NCBI RefSeq assembly: GCF_051020765.1
Contig: NW_027469237.1
Location: 62,001 to 126,000, forward strand
Origin: Lasioglossum baleicum
Taxonomy: Eukaryota; Arthropoda; Insecta; Hymenoptera; Halictidae
Length of the DNA stretch: 64,000 nucleotides
Reading direction: 5' to 3'
How positions within the stretch are numbered: position 1 is the first letter of the stretch; every line of letters starts with the position of its first letter. Below are positions 46,562 through 57,200 of the stretch, piece by piece. The notes under the pieces were generated by a model. It was not told the DNA's origin, did not search any database, and worked only from the letters and a program-made list of their open reading frames with translations. The position numbers and the translations under genes are program-made.

Positions 46562-49185
46562 ATCTTGCTGCAGACTCACCAATTCCGCGCGTAAAAATCT
46601 CCGCCCCTCAATTACAAAAGAAGTGTGAATTTTTGTTAGACACGGGTTCGGAGATCAATTTAATTCGTGCGTCAAGTCTAGAACCAAATCTACCTATAGA
46701 TCATACGAACACTATAGAAGTCCAAGGAATAACCGAGGGATCCATTCCAACTCTCGGTCAAATTAAAATACACTTACAGGGTCAAAACCCTATTGAATTT
46801 CATGTCTTGGAAGAAAACTTCCCAATTAACATCGACGGAATCCTCGGTTCTCCCTTCTTCAGAACAGGAGCCGAGATCTCCTTTGCGAATGAATACATTA
46901 TGATAGGAAACATTCGGGTTCCCTTCTCGAACCCTTGCGCGCCCACGGCTGAGCCTCGCGATAAATTGGCAGCAGAGGTTATTTCAATGCCTTCGTCTAT
47001 GACCAACGATCTCGTTAAAACTCCAGCCGCCAAGCGTGAGGAACATTCGGCAGGGAACGTTCGAGTGTCTTCCTCAAATCCTCGTGCACCCGCGGTCAGA
47101 CCTTGCAGAGCTCCGGTGACGGAGGTTATTTCAATGCCTCCTCGGGATTCGATCGAGTGCTCCCTAGAGAAAAACGCCGTGAAAAGCCGGCCGGAATCGA
47201 AGGAGACTCGAGAGATATCGGAGTACACTGCGAGAAGTCGGATCGTGGAGCGTGAGGATCGAGTCCGAACAAAGACTCCTCTGAAATCCGAAGAATTCGT
47301 CCTCGAACCTCGTACCGTTGCGTGTATAGCGGTCGACGTCGAAGGACCTAAACAGGGATATATCCGCCGTGTTAATGTAGCGCCGGATGTATTCCTGGGT
47401 GACTGCGTCGTCACCAATCGTAAAGGCAAAGCGAGCCTCCGGTGTTTTAACACCTCGTCGGAAAGAGTTTCATTTCGATTGCCCCCATTGGAGATGGAAG
47501 AAATCGAGTCGTACTCTTCCGATTCTTATACTACTTCCGGGTATCATCCCGACGCATTCGGTAACCATCCCGACCTTTCTAATTCCGGGTATCATCCCGA
47601 CGTATTCGGTAACCATCCCGACCTTTCCAATTCCGGGTATCATCCCGACGTATTCGGTAACCATCCCGACCTTTCCAATTCCGGGAACCATCCCGACGCA
47701 TTCGGTAACCATCCCGACCTTTCTACTTCCGGGTATCGTCCCGACGCATTCGGTAACCATCCCGACCTTTCTAACTCCGGTAACCAGCCCGATTCTCATA
47801 CTAACTCCGGTAACCAGCCCGATTCTTATTCTAACTCCGGTAACCAGCCCGATCCTTATTCTAACTCCGGTAACCAGCCCGATCAATTCCAAGACCAACT
47901 CCATTCCTACGACAATCAAAGATCTTCAAGACCCATATGTAAGCAGGTCTGTTCTATACTGCACGATAAATCCAGTGACAGTTCTAAACCAGAGAAGGAT
48001 ATCAAAGTCTCCAAAGTAAAAGAACTTCATAACTTACTTCGAAATCATATCTTTGATGATCCACAGAAACTCGATTCCTTTCAACTTCCATCTGCACGTT
48101 GCCATGCGAAGCGAAACAAATACGATAAAATTAATCTCTGCGCTACAGCGAAATACGCGTCAGGAAGAAAGAAATATAAATCCGAGTACCCTCGCGATAA
48201 AGGATACCCCTATGGGAATAAGCGAGCGAAATTCGAAGCCCAGCATCGGCAAAATCTCCTTCGACCACCGGAAGATATAGAACAGGTATTCCTACTCAAA
48301 GAACCCTGCAAGGGCAAATTCGATGCGCAATATACGGGTCCTCACGAAATTTGCGACATCCTAGACTCAAACAATGTAAAAATTAAAGTAGGGAACCATT
48401 TTAAGATTGTACATGCAAACAAACTCAAGCGTGCACCGAATAATCTAACACAAACCCCGCGTCAGCGAAACGTGACACTCATCTGGAAGAAGATAAGGAA
48501 AGAACCCTGCCCGTTCTCAGTAGCCCCCACCTCCCTGATGAGATACAGGCAACACCAAAGTAATGACGACACTAGCAACTTGACGAAAGACCGTCAGTAC
48601 GCTACGAACCGTCACGACAGCAGCATCCAAGCGGGACAACCTAACAAGATGTGCAAACAAGGCAAGATCCATAGGACATCAGACCGTAGAGCCAAGAGGT
48701 ATCTACAGAACTACCTCCAAGTAATCTGTTTCACGGGAACAATCTATATAACCTCCGAGGGAAAACAATTATGCTGCACATGCAGTCTGCCTGCTAAGAT
48801 AGGAAGAACGGAACGCTTCGATCACGTTAGAATGTACGGCATGTACAACACATGTGAACAATGCAAAGAGAACATCTGTGATGAAAAGCCAGTCTGGGAC
48901 TGTGCTCCATGCGCTTACCAAATAGCTCGTATGCGATCCAGGACGGATTTCCCTCACAGCCGTAGGCCAATTATCGAAGAATTCAGTTTCGACTCTGAAT
49001 CCAATTCCGACTCCGACACTGACTTCGACTCTGATTCCGACTCGGAAGACCTCCAAACCAGCGATAGTGACGCCACTTCAGACGAAGATGACTGGACGGT
49101 GCCATCAAAGGTACACATAGCTGCAGACATCAGGGACCACAATGCGGATCCCGACCAGGACGGAACAGCCGAACCTAACAATTAA
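46561..49185 (+). CDS. Protease-linker-integrase tail-CxxC domain ORF (B2)
   Basis: From the DTG codon (46633) it has 850 residues: aspartic protease (DTGSE, ILGSPFF); tandem repeats (about 300-415); the same linker as B1 (AKYASGRKKYKSEY); an integrase C-terminal segment (LLKEPCKGKFDAQYTGPHE); then a cysteine-rich domain (about 670-775) with CCTC, CEQC, C and CAPC motifs aligned to the end of A1 Pol (shared pattern GK-LC-x2-CS, ER-x2-H-x-RMY, CE-x-C, C-x-PC); and a long acidic Ser/Asp tail (SDSDTDFDSDSDSED). RT, RNase H and DDE core are absent. The CxxC domain may bind zinc and nucleic acid or protein; its role is not known to me. Confidence 0.88.
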   Translation, partial: NLAADSPIPRVKISAPQLQKKCEFLLDTGSEINLIRASSLEPNLPIDHTNTIEVQGITEGSIPTLGQIKIHLQGQNPIEFHVLEENFPINIDGILGSPFFRTGAEISFANEYIMIGNIRVPFSNPCAPTAEPRDKLAAEVISMPSSMTNDLVKTPAAKREEHSAGNVRVSSSNPRAPAVRPCRAPVTEVISMPPRDSIECSLEKNAVKSRPESKETREISEYTARSRIVEREDRVRTKTPLKSEEFVLEPRTVACIAVDVEGPKQGYIRRVNVAPDVFLGDCVVTNRKGKASLRCFNTSSERVSFRLPPLEMEEIESYSSDSYTTSGYHPDAFGNHPDLSNSGYHPDVFGNHPDLSNSGYHPDVFGNHPDLSNSGNHPDAFGNHPDLSTSGYRPDAFGNHPDLSNSGNQPDSHTNSGNQPDSYSNSGNQPDPYSNSGNQPDQFQDQLHSYDNQRSSRPICKQVCSILHDKSSDSSKPEKDIKVSKVKELHNLLRNHIFDDPQKLDSFQLPSARCHAKRNKYDKINLCATAKYASGRKKYKSEYPRDKGYPYGNKRAKFEAQHRQNLLRPPEDIEQVFLLKEPCKGKFDAQYTGPHEICDILDSNNVKIKVGNHFKIVHANKLKRAPNNLTQTPRQRNVTLIWKKIRKEPCPFSVAPTSLMRYRQHQSNDDTSNLTKDRQYATNRHDSSIQAGQPNKMCKQGKIHRTSDRRAKRYLQNYLQVICFTGTIYITSEGKQLCCTCSLPAKIGRTERFDHVRMYGMYNTCEQCKENICDEKPVWDCAPCAYQIARMRSRTDFPHSRRPIIEEFSFDSESNSDSDTDFDSDSDSEDLQTSDSDATSDEDDWTVPSKVHIAADIRDHNADPDQDGTAEPNN
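47530..47883 (+). repeat. Coding minisatellites in B2
   Basis: 48-bp units (SGYHPDVFGNHPDLSN types) followed by 30-bp units (NSGNQPDSYS types). Different copy number and order from B1, frame preserved. Confidence 0.92.
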
Positions 49186-49499
49186 AATATACAGTCAGTT
49201 ACAGGAAAAGTGCAAGTGAAAGTGTTAGTGAACAAAGTGATTCCCCACCCACCCAAAACCCAACTATGCAAAATGAACAAAGCGAAATAAATTGCATAAA
49301 ACCAGCCCCAGCCCCACGTGCCGACACCGATAACATTTCAGTGCGACCAGTGTTTCGTACAAATATAGGAAATACTCGCCGAGAACCGTGCTCCCTGCGC
49401 GGAGTACCCCCGGACGATGCGTCGCATGAATGAATGTGAGGTCGAGTGTTGAGCGAGAAATTTCTTCCTTGTAAGAAATTTCTTTTCCGCGTTGGGAGG
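49186..49499 (+). other. 3' untranslated tail of B2
   Basis: Contains a splice-acceptor-like CAGTTACAG|G and, directly after it, the conserved tail sequence that B1 translates (SASESV... NISVRPVF...SLRG). In B2 the tail carries an in-frame stop early on (CAAAGCGAAATAA), so it is partly degraded. It ends with the 11-bp hairpin (49456-49483) and GGGAGG purine tract. Confidence 0.7.
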
Positions 49500-51457
49500 T
49501 GTTACGTCGTCCGATGTACGACGTTGGCCTTGTACACACACTATGTATACAAGGTCTGATCTACATAAGATCCACACACCGTCCCCTAGACATAAGAGCA
49601 TAATATTAAGATCTCATATATTCTATTGTTCTAATCCTTATCTCCGCCTCTACCCATCACCATAACTTCACCTTGATCAACACCTTACCTCAGTTTCAAC
49701 CCATCACCACGACACATAATGCAATAAAGTATTGCATCACTCTGGAAGCATCTAGAAGCTTCTAGAAACGTCGAGAAGTCCAAAGACTGCTGCATCAGCA
49801 GTCCCACGCTCGTAGAGGGCAATAGGACAGCCACGAGACTGCAGCGTCAGCAGAAATGCACGTGCAGTCCCCGGGAGCAAAGACGCTGCTGCGTCAGCAG
49901 TTCTCCCACTCCGACGACTGAAGAACAAAGAGACTGCAGCGTCAGCTATCCCCACTCCGACCGAAGGAGGCAAGGCAGAGCGAACGCTTGCATCAGTCCG
50001 CCTTCAGCCAGCGACTCGCACAGACGTGCCTACCTGGCCTCAGCCGCCAGTCCGGCTTCTTCCGACTTCAAGAGCAGACGTGTTCAGTCTAGCTCCGCGA
50101 AAGTGAAGTGTGTCGATCCTTCACTCCTAATTCCAATTCCAATTCCAACTCTAACTCAACTCAACTCAAGTCCTAATTCTCATACATTATTCCTATAACA
50201 TATTACAATATCCATTATTCATTAATCCAATTACTACTCCTATTATAATACTACTTACATATTGTATACCAGTGTACTTACCAGTTCTTATTTAATATAT
50301 TGTTGTTATACCAGTGCTTCGATCTTGTTATTCTTGTGTTAGTTCAACACCATCTTCCAATTCAGTTCTTGCATCGAATATATTAAACTCGTGACATATC
50401 CAGACTTGGTCTAAAGTGCGCAGTGGAAACGCTGAGCCGCCAATAAGGAATTTGAAGCGAGTCATAGAGAAGTTCTCGTGCCACGTCTAGAATTGGTCTA
50501 AAGAGCGCAGTGGAAACGCTGAGCCGCCACTATAGACGTGAAGCGAGTTAACTACCTAAAAGGTTAATAACAAATGGAAGTTCATTTTCATTATATTATT
50601 AATATTCCATCATTACTATTCCTTACCCATGCGACGCCCACGTCGAGCGGGACGCAAGTATCAACTTGCTAAATTGAGACGCGCGTTAAGAAATAAAGCG
50701 GTGCTCGAACAAATCATCGCCACTACCGAGTGGACAGAACTTCTGGGAACCACCGAGCACATTCCGTGTGACGCGTCCGATTACGTTTCTGTATACGGTT
50801 GCCCTTGCAACCCTCCTAAAGAGGTCAACCACGCGGACCTCTCGCGAGCTCCGACGCCAGTTCTACATCCGGTCGATTGTCCAGAGGTGATCGACATAGC
50901 CGACGACGACGACAGCCGAGACACGATCATCGTTCCCAGGGTCCGTTGCCGAATCATCCGTGACGTTCCTCTGCCAGCTCATCAACGTGTCGTCTTGCGG
51001 CCAGCATCCAAGGCCACTAACGTCGTCCCGAACCGAGCAGCAGCAACTCTGCCAGATCTTCCCCACCTCGAGGACATCTGTATAGAAGATCCGATGTACG
51101 ACACCTACTGTCAGTACCGCCAGTTCCTGCTGCAACAATATTATTAGGCGTTAATACAACATTGCGGTGAGTCGTATAATATCTTGTATAATTGTTGAAT
51201 CCTGTAAACTCACCGTTCGCGTTGCATCCACTCGCGCGCGATTCTTGTCGGGACACTCCTTGTAACCGCGTCGGACGTTCTTTTCTTGACTGCATCCATA
51301 GCAATATCGGTTGTCCTAGTGCATATGACAGCCCGCGGCTGTCTCGGCACGAAAGACCACTCCTCATTTTAATCATAATATCTCAACCGTCCGTCTGTCA
51401 CTGTTCTCTTTTCTCTCTCCTGGTACCTGTAACAAAAACACAGTGACGGACGTGACA
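49500..51457 (+). repeat. 3' LTR of B2
   Basis: 1958 bp, apparently identical to the 5' LTR. Heat-shock array 49745-49777, RTCA cluster 49789-49944, LTR ORF 50629-51147. Confidence 0.95.
50629..51147 (+). CDS. LTR-encoded ORF, B2 3' copy
   Basis: 172 codons, identical to the copy at 44261-44779. As the 3' LTR copy it would be at the end of genomic RNA if it lies in U3, the position used by retroviral LTR accessory genes. Alternatively it lies in the long U5 and would precede gag. The sequence does not settle which. Confidence 0.5.
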   Translation: MRRPRRAGRKYQLAKLRRALRNKAVLEQIIATTEWTELLGTTEHIPCDASDYVSVYGCPCNPPKEVNHADLSRAPTPVLHPVDCPEVIDIADDDDSRDTIIVPRVRCRIIRDVPLPAHQRVVLRPASKATNVVPNRAAATLPDLPHLEDICIEDPMYDTYCQYRQFLLQQYY

Positions 51458-51461
51458 TTCG

Positions 51462-52421
51462 TTTAATTCAAATATTACTTCGTTTATTCAATTAAACATT
51501 TTTATTGCGTTTCATATTTCGTACTTAGTACGTATTTCGATTTCGTTAATAATAAGCATCTTTACCTTTGTATTCTTTTACGTTATTAATATACTTTGTT
51601 TTACCAGAGTCAATCTAAATCCCAATTATTATTTCCTTGCTCCTAACTTCGTAGTTTGAAGTGACACGTTGTTAGTTAGAGATAGAGTTCTCACTGGAAA
51701 GTTCGCGAATAGTATTCCTTATTCAATTTCCTGTTTCAACGTGTTCGCGTACGTGCGTGATAGTGATAGACTTGCTCGCATAGCAAGCTCCGCAGCATCC
51801 ACGTCCGTTTTCTCGAATCAAAATATCGTCAACCACGCGGACGATATTCGCGAGATAAATTCACGGGATCGCACAGCGTCCACGCCCGTTTTCGCTAATT
51901 AAAATATCGTCAATCACGCGGACGATATTCGTGAGTTAGATTCACGGTATCGTACAGCGTCCACGCCCGTTTCCTCAACGAGCGCATCCGTCTACAATAC
52001 CGTAGCCGCCAGCTGTCAACCATTGGAGGTCGTTCCTGTCAAATATTGACGTGACAGAGTTTGGCGCAGTCGTCAATCCTTGAAGGTCGTTTCCAGCCAT
52101 TTGGATCAACGCCTGTCAAGCAGAGCGGACCGAATTCAAGGCCATCAGCGCAACCGTAGCTGTTCATCCGTTGCGAACTCATGTCTCGTGTCAATCGACA
52201 AACAAGCGAAGCGTAAAAGTAAGTGGAACATATTACCGCGTATGTTTCAGGGTCGCGTGCATCATTCATTTGTGTAAGACTGCATGCAGGTGTCGGCATC
52301 GGGTCCTAGTCTGTTGATAAAAAGACCAACACTTTTATTAAATGTCAGTCAGTGGAAGAGCAGAGTAGCCGGGCCGCGGTATTCTCTTCTCTTGCTATTA
52401 TAGCCCCGCCAGGACGTGACA
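51462..52421 (+). repeat. 5' LTR of A3, second piece
   Basis: Resumes the A3 LTR after B2, with the heat-shock-like element (51697-51709), two copies of the 80-bp AATATCGTC/GACGATATT unit, the internal pseudo-PBS (GACAGAGTTTGGCGCAGTCG region near 52050) and the LTR end GACGTGACA. The two pieces total 1801 bp. Confidence 0.94.
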
Positions 52422-52425
52422 AATT

Positions 52426-52442
52426 TGGCGCAGTCGGTAGGA
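52426..52442 (+). promoter_or_regulatory. Primer-binding site of A3
   Basis: TGGCGCAGTCGGTAGGA four bases past the LTR; second copy at 52535-52551 behind an inverted copy, as in A2. Confidence 0.87.
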
Positions 52443-52551
52443 CACTCGTTGGTCACCGATGTTAGAGACACCGTCAACACTTTTGTAGGATACGTCATGT
52501 GTCCTACCTCTGCCAAAATTTGTTGTGACAAATTTGGCGCAGTCGGTAGGA

Positions 52552-52907
52552 CGCTCGTTGGTCACCGATGTTAGAAGCACGGCATCGAGGAATAAAAATA
52601 GAATCAGTGTTAGCACGCGAACCCCTGCGCGTTCCATCATTGTTTGACAATTTAACGCAGTAGACTTAGAGTCCGTGAAAGCATAGTGTCAGTTAAAAGT
52701 GCGACGGGCAGTGAAGGAAATGCCCTTTCGCCCACGTTACATACTCAAATTATTTTTCGCGATGTTCGTACTCAGTACTAATTCATCGAGAGTTTTAGTG
52801 AACGTTAAAGTGCGACGGGCGGTTTAGAAAACGCCCCTTCGCCCACGTTATATAGTCGGATTATTTTTCGCGAATTTCATACTTAGAAATTTTCAAGCGA
52901 CGCAATC
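52552..52907 (+). other. Leader of A3
   Basis: Untranslated. Same roughly 110-bp tandem duplication before gag as in A2 (GTGCGACGGGC near 52701 and 52810). No gene seen. Confidence 0.75.
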
Positions 52908-54215
52908 ATGGAAACGCGTAGCGAGGCTAGAAAGAAGGTTCCTCCTACGGAAGAGGAATTAATTGAATTCCAGAAAGATTTAGCTCGTAGAGAAGCAGCT
53001 CTCATTAATCAAACCGCCGCGTTGACTCAACTCAAATTGCAATACGAAACAGAAACGCGTGAGCAAAGAGTAACGTACGAGGATATACGCCGCGAGATAG
53101 CAGAAATCCGATCGGCCAGAGATTCTCAATCAATTCCAGCTAGCCCAGTCGTTGCGCCCCGCGAACCCATAATGCACGATTCTTCGAATTTCACCGTTAA
53201 ACAAGCGGTTGAACTTGTGCCTACCTTTGACGGCACCTCCATAACCGTGCTACAATTCGTTCGCGCGTGCAAGCGAGCCTTGGAGGCTGTTCCAGCCACA
53301 GCTGAGCGTACCCTCACTAGATTAGTATGCAATAAGCTTAGAGGACAGGCATACGCCGCGATTGAAGACGTAAATATTAACACAATCTCTGAATTGTGCA
53401 ACCGCCTGAAAGATGTACTAGGCCCATATAAATTCATCGATCAGTATCGCGGAGAATTAGCTTCGATACACCAGGGACAGTCCGAGCACGTGTTGAATTA
53501 TATTACGCGAGTAAAGGACCTTAGAACGGCGATCATAGATTCAGGCCGCGGGGTCCCCAATCTAGACGAGATTGATAAATTCACAATTGATTGTTTCATG
53601 CGTGGTCTTATCCCAGCGCTTCGAGCCGAGGTCAGGCTCTGTGCGTCACTCGAATTACAGAAAATATTCGATGAAGCAGTAACCGCGTACAAACAGTACG
53701 AGCTTGACCGTGTTCGTTATCGCGACGACGGACGCCGCGTTGCATTCTCCGACTCTCGTAATCGCACACCAGAGCGATCAAGCAACTCTTATTATGATAG
53801 GAATGCGCCAGAGCAGCGCAACAGATCTTCGGAAAGGAAAGATCAACGACCTTCCTTTTCACCTCGCGAATCCTGGCGAGACAGGAAACCCGATAACAGA
53901 GACGCGTATCGCTCTCCTCCTCCGCGACGTCACGAACCGTCGCAATCAAATCAGCGCGAAACGTATAAACGCGAAGATCGCGCTTCCCAGTCCCCAGGTC
54001 GCGATCGCTTTCCTACGGAGAATCGGAAGTATTGTAAATATTGTAAGCGCACGGGACATGACATACACGAATGTCGCCGCCGCGAATATTACAATAAAAA
54101 TGAGTCGGGAAACGAATCAAGCCTCCCGACAAACGCGACCAAAGGACGGGAGGCATCCCAAGAGAATCGCCAAAAGGCAACACAGCTGGCTGTCATCAGC
54201 GACGACCAGCAGTAG
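52908..54215 (+). CDS. gag: Gag polyprotein (A3)
   Basis: 435 residues, intact. It differs from A2 Gag at about five positions (for example Thr for Ala before the IDC motif, Asn-Lys for Ser-Arg after YY near the C-terminus) and keeps the zinc knuckle CKYCKRTGHDIHEC. The stop is TAG at 54213-54215 where A2 has TAA. The next ORF is in the -1 frame and open across this stop. Confidence 0.95.
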   Translation: METRSEARKKVPPTEEELIEFQKDLARREAALINQTAALTQLKLQYETETREQRVTYEDIRREIAEIRSARDSQSIPASPVVAPREPIMHDSSNFTVKQAVELVPTFDGTSITVLQFVRACKRALEAVPATAERTLTRLVCNKLRGQAYAAIEDVNINTISELCNRLKDVLGPYKFIDQYRGELASIHQGQSEHVLNYITRVKDLRTAIIDSGRGVPNLDEIDKFTIDCFMRGLIPALRAEVRLCASLELQKIFDEAVTAYKQYELDRVRYRDDGRRVAFSDSRNRTPERSSNSYYDRNAPEQRNRSSERKDQRPSFSPRESWRDRKPDNRDAYRSPPPRRHEPSQSNQRETYKREDRASQSPGRDRFPTENRKYCKYCKRTGHDIHECRRREYYNKNESGNESSLPTNATKGREASQENRQKATQLAVISDDQQ

Positions 54216-57200
54216 ATGAAATTCGAGTAGATGGGAGAGATAACCCGGACGGTCAGCAGAATGAACGACCATCCGCGAAATTAGTCTCGGCAATAAATCT
54301 CGCGCCGGACTCCCCTATCCCTCGAATAAAAGCAAAATCGTCACTCTTCTCAAAAGAGTGTGAGTTCCTCTTGGACACCGGGTCCGAGGTCAACTTAATC
54401 CGAGCGTCTGGTATCAAATCTGACGTTCATCTAAAAACTGACAGCGTCATACACGTCCATGGCGTGACAGAAGGAGAAATTGCGACCCTCGGTTATATCA
54501 ATGCGGAGCTAGCAGATTCCATTAAAGTCACGCTACACGTTCTGCCTGACAGTTTTCCAATTAATATAGATGGTATCTTAGGCTCCCCCTTCTTCAGAGA
54601 GGGAGCAGAGATATCATTTGCGAAGGAATGCGTAGAGTATAAAACCCTACGTATTCCCTTTTCGAATCCTCGGGAATATTCCATCGAAAGCCGTACCGCC
54701 GCCTGCATAGCCGTCAACGTAAAGGGCCCAAGCGAAGGGTATGTGCGAAAAATAGATGTAAAACCCGATGTGTTCTTAGGTGATTGTTTAGTCACCAACC
54801 GTAACGGAAAGGCATACCTGCGATGCTTTAACGCATCGTCCGAAGTGGCGTCCTTCTCCCTGCCTACGTTGGAGGTGGAAGAGATCGAGGTTCCCTTTTC
54901 GAATATTCAAGCCGAAGTCAATTCGGACGTATTCAATGCTCGTGCGTGCCGCGCGCACGAGACGATCGTTAACGATCAACTCGCGTCTTCTATTAATTCC
55001 GGTAACCATTCCGACGATTCCGGTAGCCATCCCGATTCTTTAGATAATTCCGGTAACCATTCCGACGATTCCGGTAGCCATCCCGATTCTTTAAATAATT
55101 CCGGTAACCATCCCGACGATTCCGGTAGCCATCCCGATTCTTTAAATAATTCCGGTAACCATCCCGACGATTCCGGTAGCCATCCCGATACTTTAAAGAA
55201 TTCCGGTAACCATCCCGACGATTTATATTCAAAGTCCTGTGTGGAAAGAAACATCAGCGCCTTCGCCTCAGATGAACTTTTAGAATGTTCATATGAGAAC
55301 AATTTAGAAAACATTTCTATTCCTAAAGTTAAATCAAAAGGAGTTTATGTTTTGCCACAAACTCCTATCTTCAAATCCTCGCCGGAACAAGACCTCTTGC
55401 AGCTTCAACGATCAGGTATCCGTGCGACCGAAAACAAAGTCCATGCGTCTGGCAAATACAATTCCGCGAGATTCGCGTCAGCAAGAAAAAGAAATAAAGC
55501 CGATACATTATACTCGCCCGAGACAACTAAGTCTGATTATAAGCTTTCGTTATGTATCTTGCGAAACGAATTCAATCTTCCTAGCGTTAACAGAGTCTCC
55601 AATATCGTTACGCCAACGATAAACTATCGCAGCGACCCAAGAGCGAAATTTAAAACCTCTGGTCAGCATCACCCCACTCCACAGCAGGAAGACGATATCC
55701 CTGCGACGCAACGAGATCTTCAAGGAGAAACCGTCATCCCTGAAGATCATCAGTTTCTCGACAACGCTATAACAGCAACCATGCAGCCGATACAAGCAGC
55801 TATCTTGCTCTCTATTGCCACGCAAGCCTCAACACTCATTGGATATGACTGTGGAGGTTCAACCTTGAATATTACCACGTATTCAACTATTGACACTCTT
55901 AACTGCGAGCCAGAAGACATCGCACCAGCTGAAAATCTAGAAAGAATTCAGCTCCTGCAGCTAGCTGAATTCTCGCAAGCTCGTGTCTTGCAATGCCATA
56001 TCGGAATAGACAGAACCATATACTATTGTGGCATGCATTCACATAATTCGGTAGTATCCAATGGTCGACAAGACTATATATTACCGATCTCCAGCGAAAC
56101 CTGTTCGAGCCTACACACGACGGGGACAATATTCATCACCCCAGCCGCCCAGATCACAGGTATTCAGCCGAACTCGACCTCCTCTCACGGCCTCACGTTA
56201 GCAGGAGTTATTCAGAACGATGGTAGCTGCGCTGGAACCACGTATAGTGATCCGTTTGGGACTTGGACCGATGTCGTGGTACAAGCTTTAGTCCGAATCA
56301 CGATCCGCGACTACATCGCTCCAATCAGATTGTCAACCGGACAGATTCATCTACAAACTGGGCAAACCTGCCCCCTTCAAAAAGGAAGCTGCTTAGACGC
56401 ACAAGATGGCCATACGTTCTGGGAAACCACGCCGACGGACTCGTGCAAATTCAATAATTATGATGTCTTGTACGAAGGGATAGCCACTAAACTATCCTCC
56501 AAGGTGAATCCTTCTCCAACCCTGTATACCGTAGCATCGCAGGACACGACTTTTGCACTCACGGAGACAGGCAGATCGTCAGTTTGCGGATATGTCATAA
56601 TCCGAACGGAACACCCCAAGCTGTTCATTCTGGAAGTTGGAAGTTCAGGAAAATTCAAGGAGAAAACACACACCTTGGTCAACAATCTGGACATCTTCAC
56701 GTATGTCAACAGCAAATTTGTCTACGTGGAGAAGCACCTCCGGAAACAATTTTCTCAACTCTACAAAGATGTAATCCGTCAGAAGTGTGAGCTAGAGCGT
56801 CAGATTCTCCAGAACGCCCTCACATTATTACATTCAGCACCCGAAGAAGTTGCCACTGCCATCATGAAGGATGTCGGATTTATCGCAGTTCCAGCAGGAG
56901 AGGTAGTGCACATAATAAAGTGCATACCAGTCACGGTCCAAGTGAGGAAAACCGAACGGTGTTATGATGAGCTACCCATCACGTATCGGAACACATCAAA
57001 ATTCCTGAAGCCAAGGGACCACATCATTTCAAATACGGGGACAGAAAAGCCATGCAATGAGCTACTTCCCCCATATTATAGACTGCACGGAACATGGTAT
57101 CGCCTAACACCGTCATTGATGGAGGCCATCACTCCTTCGGAGCTTCACCCCCTCGCCAAGTCAACCTGGAAATACATAGATCCGAAGAACTTGGCAACGG

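Larger units (their letters stand above)
43132..51457 (+). mobile_element. B2: family B element, RT-less, with CxxC domain
   Basis: Flanked by TTCG (43128-43131 and 51458-51461). LTRs 43132-45089 and 49500-51457 are both 1958 bp and look identical, so this is a very recent insertion. Internal: PBS 45094-45110, gag 45203-46561, protease-linker-CxxC ORF 46561-49185, 3' tail region, hairpin and purine tract. RT, RNase H and catalytic integrase are absent as in B1. Confidence 0.95.
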
